A DNA stretch of 64,000 nt, taken from contig NZ_RFLX01000002.1 in assembly GCF_003696345.1 (NCBI RefSeq), positions 186,001 through 250,000 on the forward strand. Reading direction: 5' to 3'. This DNA comes from Teichococcus wenyumeiae (GTDB lineage: Bacteria; Pseudomonadota; Alphaproteobacteria; Acetobacterales; Acetobacteraceae). Position 1 is the first letter of the stretch; each line of letters starts with the position of its first letter. Positions 40,157 through 48,394 of the stretch are shown here, piece by piece. The translations under genes and the position numbers were made by a program. The notes beneath the pieces were generated by a model. The model saw only the letters and a list, made by a program, of their open reading frames with translations. It did no database searches and was not told the origin of the DNA.

Positions 40157-40761
40157 ATCCCGAAGCCCCGGTCCATGTGATCGACGACGACGAGGCGGTG
40201 CGGGATTCCCTGGGCCTGCTGCTGGCCTCCGCCGGGCATGAGGTGGTGCTGCATGAATCGGCGGCCGACTTCCTGCGCGTCGCCGCCCCCGGCGCCTGCG
40301 TCGTCAGCGACGTGCGGATGCCCGAGATGGACGGGCTGGCGCTGCAACAGGAGCTGGCGCAGCGCGGCATTCCCGTGCAGCTCATCTTCATGACCGGCCA
40401 TGGCGACGTGCCGGTGGCGGTGCGCGCCCTGAAGGCCGGCGCCATGGACTTCCTGGAAAAGCCCTTCGCCGAGGAAGCGCTGCTGGCCGCCGTGCGCGGC
40501 GCGCTGGAAGCCGGCCGGGCGCGGGAAGCGGAAACGCGCCAGCAGGACGACATCCGCCGCCGCCTGGACAGCCTGACGCCGCGGGAACACGAGGTGCTGG
40601 ACGGGCTGGTGGCCGGGCAGGCCAACAAGTCCATTGCCCAGGACCTGGGCATGAGCCCGCGCACCGTCGAGGTCCACCGCGCCCGGGTGATGGAGAAGAT
40701 GGAGGCGCAGAGCCTGTCGCATCTGGTGCGGCAGGTCCTTGTCGCCACCGGGAAGGCTTGA
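40153..40761 (+). CDS. fixJ: Response regulator FixJ
   Basis: Two-domain regulator of 202 residues. The receiver has acidic residues 11-12, phosphoacceptor Asp53 ([11 protein letters not shown]) and the KPF motif near 105. A C-terminal LuxR-type helix-turn-helix ([19 protein letters not shown], about 140-195) follows. It is phosphorylated by FixL when oxygen falls and in known systems activates fixK-type genes. It is translationally coupled to fixL. Its stop codon overlaps a TTGA-N6-TCAA box. Confidence 0.95.
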   Translation: MNPEAPVHVIDDDEAVRDSLGLLLASAGHEVVLHESAADFLRVAAPGACVVSDVRMPEMDGLALQQELAQRGIPVQLIFMTGHGDVPVAVRALKAGAMDFLEKPFAEEALLAAVRGALEAGRAREAETRQQDDIRRRLDSLTPREHEVLDGLVAGQANKSIAQDLGMSPRTVEVHRARVMEKMEAQSLSHLVRQVLVATGKA

Positions 40762-40771
40762 GGCAGGTCAA
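40758..40771 (+). promoter_or_regulatory. FixK/FNR-type box TTGA-N6-TCAA
   Basis: The perfect half-sites TTGA and TCAA at 40758-40771 surround GGCAGG and overlap the fixJ stop. The box lies 80 bp before the ATG of the stand-alone receiver gene at 40852. The local Crp/FNR protein has a matching recognition helix. Function as an activator site for the receiver gene is inferred. Confidence 0.55.
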
Positions 40772-40851
40772 GACCCTTCGCCGCCAGGAACGTTATGGAT
40801 GATACGGCGGGCCCCGGCCCGCCCCACCCCTGCCCCAGGACGCCGCCTGCC

Positions 40852-41253
40852 ATGCCCACCGCCGGAAGCCATGTCGTGATCGTCGATGACGACCCGGATG
40901 TCTGCGACGCGCTGCGCTTCCTGCTGGAGGCCGATGGCCGTGCCGCGCGCGGCTATGCCTCGGCGCCCGAGTTCCTGCGCGCCGCGCCGGGAGAGGACAT
41001 CGCCTGCCTGGTGCTGGACTACCGCCTGCCCGACCGCAACGGGCTGGACCTGGCGCGGCAGGCGCGGGCGCTGGGCATCGCGGCGCCCATCCTGCTGATC
41101 GCCGGCAGCCCGGACCCGGGGCTGCAACAGCGCGCCGAGCGCCTCGGCATCCGGCATGTGCTGGCCAAGCCGCTGGCCGACGACACGCTGCTGCAGGCCA
41201 TCCGCGACAGCCTGGGGCCGCAGGATTCCGGCCAGCCCCCAACGGTTTCGTAA
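40852..41253 (+). CDS. Stand-alone response-regulator receiver domain protein
   Basis: Single receiver domain of 133 residues with no output domain. Phosphoacceptor Asp56 (VLDYRLPDRNG), the acidic pocket near 12-14 and Lys106 (AKPL) are present. The conserved switch Thr/Ser of strand four is Ala84 (LLIAGSPD). It lies directly after fixLJ behind a FixK-type box. Such proteins often drain phosphate from a kinase or block it, so a feedback role on FixL is possible but unproven. An in-frame start at 40795 would add 19 residues; 40852 is preferred since the box would place the transcript start downstream of 40795. Confidence 0.85.
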   Translation: MPTAGSHVVIVDDDPDVCDALRFLLEADGRAARGYASAPEFLRAAPGEDIACLVLDYRLPDRNGLDLARQARALGIAAPILLIAGSPDPGLQQRAERLGIRHVLAKPLADDTLLQAIRDSLGPQDSGQPPTVS

Positions 41254-41688
41254 GACGTTTCGACCACGCCCCGAACCCGCAACGGCCCGCGGCCGGAGAT
41301 GACCGATGAACCTGAGCCGATTCAAAACCGGCCAGCGCGTGAGTGCCGGTTCGGAGCGCTTCCGGCCCTGACATGCGCCGTGGCGGCCCTGGCTGGCTGC
41401 AGGCTCGATTCGCGGCGAAGGATGTCCTGTTGCAGCAGACGCAGAACGCGCGGCGCCGCCACCAGCGCCAGCAATGACGATGCGCGCCAGATGCTGTTGC
41501 AAGCAGCGCGCGACATCTCCCGGCAGTCGGAGCGGTGGTCCATGCCTTCCTCTTGGGCGTCAAGGCGGCCTGAGAGCGACCGGGAGCCGCCACAACGTCC
41601 TTCACGCTTGGCGGCGCCCCGGCAAGACCCCTGCCCCGCGCCGGCCCGGCGGGCTATCAAGGGCGGGGTGGAACGGGGGGATGGTGCG
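41254..41688. other. Non-coding stretch before the lytic transglycosylase gene
   Basis: About 435 bp without a family-like frame. A 112-codon open frame on the minus strand (41322-41660) is compositionally random and judged spurious. The transglycosylase promoter is expected here, but I cannot place it. Confidence 0.4.
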
Positions 41689-42507
41689 ATGCTGCGACGC
41701 GCGGGAATGCCGTTGCTCTTGCTGGGACTTTTGTCGGGCTGCGCCCTGCCGGACGCCGGGCCGGCCTGGGACGGCCGCCGGGGCTATGACGGCAGCGGCG
41801 ATTATGGCTACGACGTCAATGCCTCCCGCGCCGAGGCCCGCAGCTACCTGGCGCAGGCCAGCCATCAGTACGTGGTTCCCGGAACACCGAACGACCCCTG
41901 GGGCCCATATATCCAGGAAGCCGCCAGCCGCTTCGGCGTGCCGGAGCGCTGGGTGCGGGAAGTGATGCGGCAGGAATCCGGCGGCAGGCTGACCTTCGGT
42001 GATGGCTCCCTGATCACCTCTCCGGTAGGCGCCATGGGGCTGATGCAGGTGATGCCCGCTACCTATGACCGCCTGCGCGCGCGCTTTGGCCTGGGTGCGG
42101 ACCCTTATGAACCGCGTGACAACATTCTCGCCGGCACTGCCTATCTGCGGGACATGTACGACCGATTCGGGTCGCCGCTGTTCCTGGCTGCCTATAATGC
42201 CGGGCCGGAGCGCGTGGCGCTGTACCAGATCGGCGCCAAGATCCTGCCGGACGAGACAGAGAACTACATGGCCAGCATTTCCGCCCGCCTCGGCGAGCCT
42301 TATGGCGGGGCGCGGACCCGGCTGGCCGGAATGGCGGCGGCACCGCCGGCCACGGACTACAATGACCCGGTCAACCGCGCCTACGAGGGCGGCGGGCTGG
42401 TCACGTCCCTTGCCTCCACAGGCGGCATGGCGATGGCCGCGCCGCCTGTGGACTACAATGATCCCATCAACCGCGCCTATGAGGGTGGCGGGCTGGTGAT
42501 GCCGTAG
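41689..42507 (+). CDS. Lytic transglycosylase lipoprotein (SLT domain)
   Basis: Peptidoglycan-cleaving lipoprotein of 272 residues. The signal peptide ends in the lipobox LLSGC (Cys near 17). The SLT domain covers about 65-190, with the catalytic Glu in VREVMRQESGG, then SPVGAMGLMQVMPATY and AAYNAGPERV. The C-terminus has two near-identical copies of YNDPxNRAYEGGGLV about 35 residues apart. The ATG at 41689 has a GGGGGGA Shine-Dalgarno. It probably acts in cell-wall turnover at the outer membrane. Confidence 0.92.
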   Translation: MLRRAGMPLLLLGLLSGCALPDAGPAWDGRRGYDGSGDYGYDVNASRAEARSYLAQASHQYVVPGTPNDPWGPYIQEAASRFGVPERWVREVMRQESGGRLTFGDGSLITSPVGAMGLMQVMPATYDRLRARFGLGADPYEPRDNILAGTAYLRDMYDRFGSPLFLAAYNAGPERVALYQIGAKILPDETENYMASISARLGEPYGGARTRLAGMAAAPPATDYNDPVNRAYEGGGLVTSLASTGGMAMAAPPVDYNDPINRAYEGGGLVMP

Positions 42508-42525
42508 GCCGCCCACCGGCGACCG

Positions 42526-42554
42526 GGCTGGGGCGCGGGCCGCGCGCCCCAGCC
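42526..42554. terminator. Bidirectional hairpin between transglycosylase and binding-protein genes
   Basis: Perfect 12-base arms (42526-42537 and 42543-42554) with a 5-base loop in the 58 bp between two convergent stops. There is no T-run; stem stability is very high. Confidence 0.6.
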
Positions 42555-42565
42555 GCCGGCATGGC

Positions 42566-44176
42566 TCAGCGCTTCACCGGGCGGATGTTCATCGCCAGCG
42601 TGTCCTCATCCGCGCGCGGGACGATGGTCACGCGGTCCTTGCGCATGGCCCAGGCGGTGACGATGCCGGCGATGGGCAGGGAGGGACGCTCCTTCGCCAC
42701 GATGGCCGCCGCCTGCTCCAGCAGCGCGCGGCGCTTGGCCTCGTCCATCTCGGCGCCGGCGGCCTCGATGATCTTGTCCAGTTCCGGGTTGCTGTAGCCA
42801 CGCATGTTGAAGGCGCCGAGCTTGGTCGCCGGGTCATTGGTATGCACCAGGGATGAGAGCGTGTAATTCGCCTCGCCCGTCAGCGTGCCCCAGCCCGCCT
42901 GGTAGAAGGAGAATTCGCCGCGCGTGCGCGCCGGGGCCCAGACGGCGCCGGGCTGCGCATTGGCCTGCGCGTCGATGCCGATGGCGGCCAGCATCTGCGA
43001 GATGGAGGTGCCCACGGCGCGGTCGCCCGGCAGGCCGTCATTGGTGAAGTTGAAGGGCACGCGGAAGCCGTTCTCGAAGCCCGCCTCCTTCAGCAGGGCG
43101 CGCGCGCGCTGCACATTCGGCGTCGTCACCGGCAGGCTCTTGTTGTAGCCGAAGATATTCGGCGTCACGAGCTGCGTCGCCGGCTTGCCCATGCCTTCCA
43201 TGGCGATCTCGGCCAGGGTCTCGCGGTCGATGGCCAGGTCGATGGCCTCCCGCACCCGCGCGTCCCGGAAGGGGTTGGCGTTTAGCGCCGAGCCGTTGCG
43301 CGCCGTGATGGTGGGCGTGGAAGGGCGGAAATCGAAATCGACGTAGAACATATAGGCGCTGTCGGTGCGCGTGATGGCGAGCTTCGGGTCACGCTCCAGC
43401 GTCGGCACATCGGCGGCCGGGGCGCGGGAGATGATGTCCACCTGCCCCGCCTTGAGCTGCGCCACGCGGGTGGTGTCGTTCGGCAGCTCCTTGCGGATCA
43501 CCCGCTCCCAGGGCTCCTGGCCGCCCCAGTAGCCATCGAAACGCTCCAGGACCATCTGCTCCTTCGGCGTCCAGGACACGAAGCGATAGGGGCCGGTGCC
43601 GATGGCGGCCTTGCCGGTGTTGAAGCCCTCATTCGCCGTCTCGCGCGTCGAGAAATCCTTGGCCGCCTTGTGGGAGACCACGAAGAGCCGCACGAAGTCA
43701 TTCGGCAGCGTCGGCGCGGGGCCGTTGGTGGTGACGCGGATGGTGTGGGGATCGACGATCACCGTTTCCTTCACGCGCCGCACATAGATCGTCGCCGGGT
43801 TGGGGCCGGTGACCTTGGGGATGCGCTCGATCGAGAACTTCACGTCCTCGGCGGTGAAGTCGGAGCCGTCATGGAACTTCACGCCGCGGCGCAGCTTGAA
43901 TTCCCAGGTGGTGTCGTCGATCGCGGTCCAGCTTTCCGCCAGCCCCGGCTTCAGCTCCAGGTCGTTGCCGGAGACCACCAGCGTGTCGAAGACATGCTTC
44001 AGCGCCTCGGCGCTGACGGCGCTGGCGGTGAAATGCGGGTCGATGGAGAGCGGCCCGGCGCGCACGCCCACCGTCAGCGTATCCGCCATCGCGGCGGGGG
44101 AGAGCGCCATCAGCGGCAGGGCCGCCATCCAGCCCGCAAGCGCGCCGCGGGTGAGCCAGTTGGAGCGGATCGTCAT
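42566..44176 (-). CDS. Peptide/nickel-type ABC transporter substrate-binding protein
   Basis: Periplasmic binding protein of solute-binding family 5 (DppA/OppA type), 536 residues. The signal peptide ends in SPAAMA-D (about 31). Family features include TVGVRAGPLSIDPHF at the mature start and WEFKLRRGVKFHDGSDFTAE (near 100). It is coupled to the MarR gene upstream by stop/start overlap. With the divergent permease and ATPase genes it completes one importer. The ligand is unknown. Confidence 0.95.
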   Translation of the reverse strand: MTIRSNWLTRGALAGWMAALPLMALSPAAMADTLTVGVRAGPLSIDPHFTASAVSAEALKHVFDTLVVSGNDLELKPGLAESWTAIDDTTWEFKLRRGVKFHDGSDFTAEDVKFSIERIPKVTGPNPATIYVRRVKETVIVDPHTIRVTTNGPAPTLPNDFVRLFVVSHKAAKDFSTRETANEGFNTGKAAIGTGPYRFVSWTPKEQMVLERFDGYWGGQEPWERVIRKELPNDTTRVAQLKAGQVDIISRAPAADVPTLERDPKLAITRTDSAYMFYVDFDFRPSTPTITARNGSALNANPFRDARVREAIDLAIDRETLAEIAMEGMGKPATQLVTPNIFGYNKSLPVTTPNVQRARALLKEAGFENGFRVPFNFTNDGLPGDRAVGTSISQMLAAIGIDAQANAQPGAVWAPARTRGEFSFYQAGWGTLTGEANYTLSSLVHTNDPATKLGAFNMRGYSNPELDKIIEAAGAEMDEAKRRALLEQAAAIVAKERPSLPIAGIVTAWAMRKDRVTIVPRADEDTLAMNIRPVKR

Positions 44177-44679
44177 GATGCTTCCTCGTTCTCGCAGGCC
44201 TCGTTCCATTGCGGGGAGGCCACCACAATCTTGGTCAGCAGCGCGTGCAGCATATGCTGCTCGGCAGGGCTCAGGGCAGCCAGCATGGCCTGCTCCCGCT
44301 CCACCATCGGCGGGATCGCCTCATCCACGATGGAGCGCCCGGCGGCGGTCAGGCGCAGCACGAAGCTGCGTCGGTCCTGGGAATCGGTGGCGCGCCGCAC
44401 CAGCTTGCGGCGCAGCAGCACCTGGATGGCACGGCTGATGGTGTTCTTGGGGAAGGCGGAGGAGAGGCTGATCTCCGTCGCCGTCAGCCCGTCCTTCAGC
44501 CGCAGCGCATAGATCACCACCACTTCCGGCCGCTTCAGCCCATGCCGCAGCTCGATGGCGGAGTAGACATGGCGGTTGAAGCCGGCGGCAATGAAATTGA
44601 CGCGGAAGGACAGCCAGCAAGGGTTCTGCCAGAGCTGCACCGCCAGCAGGGGCGGCAGGCCTGCGGCCTCCTCCGGCAT
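44173..44679 (-). CDS. MarR family transcriptional regulator
   Basis: Winged-helix regulator, 168 residues from ATG 44679. The DNA-binding part shows LTATEISLSSAFPKNTISRAIQVLLRRKLVRR in pieces: recognition helix PKNTISRAIQVL, then the wing with DSQDRRSFVLRLT (near 105). Another ATG at 44775 would add 32 residues, but it lies inside a GTTCC-N4-GGAAC palindrome likely to be the operator, so the later start is preferred; this is not certain. It is cotranscribed with the binding protein and diverges from the creatininase-ABC operon, which it probably controls. Confidence 0.85.
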   Translation of the reverse strand: MPEEAAGLPPLLAVQLWQNPCWLSFRVNFIAAGFNRHVYSAIELRHGLKRPEVVVIYALRLKDGLTATEISLSSAFPKNTISRAIQVLLRRKLVRRATDSQDRRSFVLRLTAAGRSIVDEAIPPMVEREQAMLAALSPAEQHMLHALLTKIVVASPQWNEACENEEAS

Positions 44680-44768
44680 GGTGGCGGTGTCGTCCTTGAA
44701 GGCCAGTTTCACTCTGCGTATTCCAAGCTGTCCCGGACCTCGCGCAGCGCGACGCCACGCGGGAGATC

Positions 44769-44782
44769 GTTCCATCTGGAAC
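44769..44782. promoter_or_regulatory. Operator-like palindrome 1 (GTTCCA-TC-TGGAAC)
   Basis: Six-base arms form a perfect inverted repeat in the divergent region between the MarR regulator and the creatininase operon. A TTGACA hexamer follows at 44783-44788 on the plus strand, so bound protein would touch a -35 element. MarR binding is inferred. Confidence 0.55.
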
Positions 44783-44821
44783 TTGACACTACGGCAAATC
44801 AGCCGTCAATCTCAGGAACAA

Positions 44822-44835
44822 GTTCCAGACGGAAC
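44822..44835. promoter_or_regulatory. Operator-like palindrome 2 (GTTCC-AGAC-GGAAC)
   Basis: Second copy of the GTTCC-N4-GGAAC pattern, centred 53 bp (about five helix turns) from the first and 33 bp before the creatininase start. An overlapping GGAAC-AA-GTTCC at 44816-44827 shares one half-site. Confidence 0.55.
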
Positions 44836-44867
44836 TATTTCACCCTGTCCGGAGAGCAGCTTTCGGC

Positions 44868-45569
44868 ATGCGCGTCGCCGCGATGAACTGGATGGAGATG
44901 GAGGCGCAGGCGGCACGGGACGACCGCTGCGTGCTGCCGATCGGCAGCACCGAGCAGCACGCCTATCTCAGCCTCTGCACCGACATGATCCTGGCGGAGC
45001 GCGTCGCCGCCGAAGCCGCCGAGCCGCTGGGCGTGCCGGTCTTTCCCGTGCTGCCCTATGGCATGGTGCCCGGCTTCGCCGCCTATCCCGGCACGGTGTC
45101 CCTGCGCATGACGACCTATGCCGCCGTGCTGGGCGATATCCTGGAAAGCCTCTACCGCGGCGGCTTCCGCCGCATCGTGGTGGTCAATGGCCATGGCGGC
45201 AACAGCCCCGTCGCCGGCTTCTTCACGGAATGGCTGGGGCAGCGGGCCGATGCGCAACTGAAGCTGCATGACTGGTGGCGTGCGCCGCTGACGCTGGAGA
45301 AGGTGCGCCAGACGGACCCGGAAGCCTCCCATGCCTCCTGGATGGAGAACTTCCCCTGGACGCGCCTGCCGGGCCGGCCGCAGCCGGAAGGCATAAAACC
45401 CCGCGCGGCGCTGGAACGCATGGCCCGCGTCAATCCCGCCATCCGGCGGGAGATCCTGGGCGACGGCAATTTCCACGGGTGCTACCAACGCGAGGATGCC
45501 GAGATGCTGGCGATCTGGGATGTTGCAGTAGCCGAAACGCGTGCGGCGATCAGCGGGGATTGGGACTGA
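44868..45569 (+). CDS. Creatininase family amidohydrolase
   Basis: Metal-dependent amidase of the creatininase family, 233 residues. Ligand residues are visible in PIGSTEQHAYLSLCTDM (Glu, His and Asp, about 25-40) and in VVNGHGGNSP (near 108). The family cleaves cyclic amides such as creatinine, or peptides, as MftE does. It is the first gene of an operon with two permeases and two ATPases, so it probably acts on the imported compound. An alternative start five codons in (44883) is possible. Confidence 0.9.
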   Translation: MRVAAMNWMEMEAQAARDDRCVLPIGSTEQHAYLSLCTDMILAERVAAEAAEPLGVPVFPVLPYGMVPGFAAYPGTVSLRMTTYAAVLGDILESLYRGGFRRIVVVNGHGGNSPVAGFFTEWLGQRADAQLKLHDWWRAPLTLEKVRQTDPEASHASWMENFPWTRLPGRPQPEGIKPRAALERMARVNPAIRREILGDGNFHGCYQREDAEMLAIWDVAVAETRAAISGDWD

Positions 45570-45570
45570 G

Positions 45571-46545
45571 ATGCTGGGCTTCATCTCCAGCCGCATCATC
45601 CAGGCACTGGCCGTGATGCTGGCCATGTCAATGCTGGTCTTCCTGGGCGTCTTCGCCATCGGCAACCCGATCGACGTCATGCTGGCGCCGGATGCGACGC
45701 AGGATATCCGCGCCCAGGCCATCGCCTTCTACGGCTTCGACCGGCCGATCTGGGAGCAGTACCTGCGCTTCCTCGGCCGCCTGCTGCAGGGGGATCTCGG
45801 TTCCTCCTTCGTCTACAACATCCCGGTGATGCAGCTCATCCTGTCGCGCCTGCCGGCGACGCTGGAACTGACGCTGATCGCGGTGATCAGCGCCACCCTG
45901 ATCGGCGTGCCGCTTGGCATGTATGCCGGCTACCGGCCGGATGCGCCGCTGTCGCGCTTCATCATGGCTTTCTCCGTGCTGGGCTTTTCGGTGCCCACCT
46001 TCTGGATCGGATTGGTGCTGATCCTCACCTTCGCCGTCACGCTCGGCTGGCTGCCGGCCGGCGGGCGGGGTGAAACCGCCACGGTCTTTGGCCTGGAATG
46101 GAGCTTTCTGACCGCCGACGGCTGGAAGTTCCTGCTGCTGCCGGCGCTGAACCTGGCGCTGTTCAAGCTCTCGATGATGATCCGCCTCGCGCGCTCCGGC
46201 ACGCGGGAGATCATGCTGTCGGACACGGTGAAGTTCGCCCGCGCCGCCGGCATCTCGGAATGGGGCGTGCTGCGGCACCATGTGCTGCGGCTGATCCTGG
46301 TGCCCATCGTCACGGTGTTCGGGCTGGAATTCGGCTCCACGCTGGCCTTCGCGGTGGTGACGGAAACCATTTTCTCCTGGCCAGGGCTGGGCAAGCTGAT
46401 CATCGAATCCATCGGCTCGCTGGACCGGCCCGTGATGGTCGCCTACCTCGTGCTGGTGGCGCTGCTTTTCATCACCATCAACCTGCTGGTGGACCTCGCC
46501 TACGCGGCGCTGGACCCGCGCATCCGCCGGGGGCGCAACGCGTGA
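45571..46545 (+). CDS. ABC transporter permease (DppB/OppB type)
   Basis: Membrane permease of 324 residues with six helices. It has the family N-terminus (FISSRIIQALAVMLAMSMLVF) and a permease loop with RAAGISEWGVLRHHVLR (near 220-235), where the ATPase docks. It starts one base after the creatininase stop. Its stop overlaps the GTG start of the second permease. Part of the peptide/amide importer. Confidence 0.95.
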   Translation: MLGFISSRIIQALAVMLAMSMLVFLGVFAIGNPIDVMLAPDATQDIRAQAIAFYGFDRPIWEQYLRFLGRLLQGDLGSSFVYNIPVMQLILSRLPATLELTLIAVISATLIGVPLGMYAGYRPDAPLSRFIMAFSVLGFSVPTFWIGLVLILTFAVTLGWLPAGGRGETATVFGLEWSFLTADGWKFLLLPALNLALFKLSMMIRLARSGTREIMLSDTVKFARAAGISEWGVLRHHVLRLILVPIVTVFGLEFGSTLAFAVVTETIFSWPGLGKLIIESIGSLDRPVMVAYLVLVALLFITINLLVDLAYAALDPRIRRGRNA

Positions 46546-47420
46546 CGCTGAATCCGAACCTCCGCCGCTTCTTCAGCGAATTCGCCGAGAACAAGGTGGC
46601 GCTGGTCGCCGCCATCATCGTGCTGGCCATCGTGCTGCTGGCGCTGCTGGCGCCGCTGGTGGCGCCGCAGGACCCCTATGACCTCGCCAGCCTGACGCTG
46701 CGCGACGCCCGCCGCCCGCCCGGCTATGTCGGCACCCAGGGCTATACGCATCTGCTGGGCACCGATGCCCAGGGGCGCGACCTGCTTTCCGCCATTCTCT
46801 ACGGGCTGCGCATCTCCTTGCAGATGGGGCTGGTGGCGGGGGCCATCGCCTTCGCGCTGGGCGCCACCATCGGCACCACCGCCGCCTATCTCGGCGGGCG
46901 GGTGGAGGCGGTGCTGATGCGCGTCGTCGACCTGCAGCTTTCCTTCCCCGCCATCCTGCTGGCCTTTGTGCTGGCGGCGCTGCTGGGCCAGGGGCGCTGG
47001 CCGCTGACCGCCGCGCTGGTGGCGGCGCAATACGCCTATTTCGCTCGCACCGCGCATGGCGCCGCCGTGGCGGAACGGCAGAAGGATTACGTGGAAGCCG
47101 CGCTCTCCACCCCCCTGCCCGGCCGCACCGTGGTGCTGCGCCATATCCTGCCCAATTGCATGGCGCCGCTGCTGGTGGTGGGCACGGTGCAGGTGGCCAG
47201 CGCCATTTCACTGGAAGCCACGCTCTCCTTCCTCGGCGTCGGGCTGCCGCCGACGGAGCCTTCGCTGGGCATGCTGATCTCCAACGGCTTCCAGTACATG
47301 CTTTCCGGCCGCTACTGGATTTCCATCTATCCCGGCGTGGCGCTGATCGTGCTGATCATCGCCATCAACCTCGTCGGCGACCAGATCCGCGACCAGTTGA
47401 ACCCGAGGCTGCGGCGATGA
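46542..47420 (+). CDS. ABC transporter permease (DppC/OppC type)
   Basis: Second permease, 292 residues, read from a GTG at 46542 that overlaps the previous stop. The N-terminal helix is LVAAIIVLAIVLLALLAPLVAP. The family segment GTDAQGRDLLSAILYGLRISL lies near 70, and the docking loop with RQKDYVEAAL is near 180. It pairs with the first permease. Confidence 0.95.
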   Translation: MTLNPNLRRFFSEFAENKVALVAAIIVLAIVLLALLAPLVAPQDPYDLASLTLRDARRPPGYVGTQGYTHLLGTDAQGRDLLSAILYGLRISLQMGLVAGAIAFALGATIGTTAAYLGGRVEAVLMRVVDLQLSFPAILLAFVLAALLGQGRWPLTAALVAAQYAYFARTAHGAAVAERQKDYVEAALSTPLPGRTVVLRHILPNCMAPLLVVGTVQVASAISLEATLSFLGVGLPPTEPSLGMLISNGFQYMLSGRYWISIYPGVALIVLIIAINLVGDQIRDQLNPRLRR

Positions 47421-48394
47421 GCGCACCCCTTCTCGAAGTCCGCGACCTCGTCACGCATTTCTTCACCCGCGCCGGCGTGGTGAAGGCGGTGGACGGCATT
47501 TCCTTCACGCTCAACCCTGGCGAGGTGATGGGGCTGGTGGGGGAATCCGGCTCCGGCAAAAGCATCACCGGTTTCTCGCTGCTGGGGCTGGTGGATGCGC
47601 CGGGGCGCATCGTCGCGGGTTCCGTCAAGCTGAACGGGCAGGAACTGGTCGGGCTGCCGCAGGCGGAGCTTCGGCGCATCCGCGGCAAGACCATGTCGAT
47701 GGTCTTCCAGGACCCGGCGATGACGCTGAACCCGGTGCTGACGGTGCGCCGGCAGATGCGGCTGGCGCTGGCGGCGCATGAGCGCATGTCGGATGCCGCC
47801 GCCACCGCCCGCTGCGTCGATGTGCTCTCCCGCGTCGGCATTCCCGATGCGGCGCGCAGGCTGGATTCCTATCCGCATGAATTCTCCGGCGGCATGCGGC
47901 AGCGCGTGGCGCTGGCCATCGCCCTGCTGCACCGCCCCGCCGTGATCGTGGCGGATGAGCCGACCACGGCGCTCGATGTCTCCATCCAGGCGCAGATCCT
48001 GGCGGAAATGAAGGATCTGGTGCGGGACAGCGGCACGGCGCTGATCTGGATCAGCCATGACCTCGCCACCGTCTCCTCCCTCGCCGGCAAGATGGCGGTG
48101 ATGTACGCGGGCCGCATGGTGGAAACCGGGCCCACCGGCACCGTGCTCTCCGCCCCGCGCCACCATTACACGCGCGGGCTGCTGGATTCCCTGCCCTCCC
48201 AGGCCGAGCCGGGGCAGGATCTGCGGCAGATCCCGGGCTCCACGCCCTCGCTGCTCGGCCTGCCGCCGGGCTGTCCCTTTGCCTCGCGCTGCCCCGCCGG
48301 CACCGCCACCTGCGCCCAGGTCTCGCCCGAGATCACCTGGGAAGGCGGGCGCGGCTTCCGTTGCCATCATCCGCTCGTGGAGGCCCTGGCATGA
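47417..48394 (+). CDS. ABC transporter ATP-binding protein (DppD/OppD type)
   Basis: ATPase of 325 residues with Walker A GESGSGKS (near 42), signature SGGMRQRVALA (near 157) and Walker B VIVADEPTTALDV (near 177). The C-terminal oligopeptide-transporter extension has PFASRCPAGTATC, the cysteine-bearing end typical of this family. Its start overlaps the stop of the permease. Confidence 0.96.
   Translation: MSAPLLEVRDLVTHFFTRAGVVKAVDGISFTLNPGEVMGLVGESGSGKSITGFSLLGLVDAPGRIVAGSVKLNGQELVGLPQAELRRIRGKTMSMVFQDPAMTLNPVLTVRRQMRLALAAHERMSDAAATARCVDVLSRVGIPDAARRLDSYPHEFSGGMRQRVALAIALLHRPAVIVADEPTTALDVSIQAQILAEMKDLVRDSGTALIWISHDLATVSSLAGKMAVMYAGRMVETGPTGTVLSAPRHHYTRGLLDSLPSQAEPGQDLRQIPGSTPSLLGLPPGCPFASRCPAGTATCAQVSPEITWEGGRGFRCHHPLVEALA

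Noticed and set aside
41322-41660. 112-codon minus-strand frame
   Set aside because: No domain, no Shine-Dalgarno and mixed codon use; probably chance.
44680-44775. MarR start at 44775
   Set aside because: The codon lies inside a likely operator palindrome and the added residues are not family-like. It remains possible.
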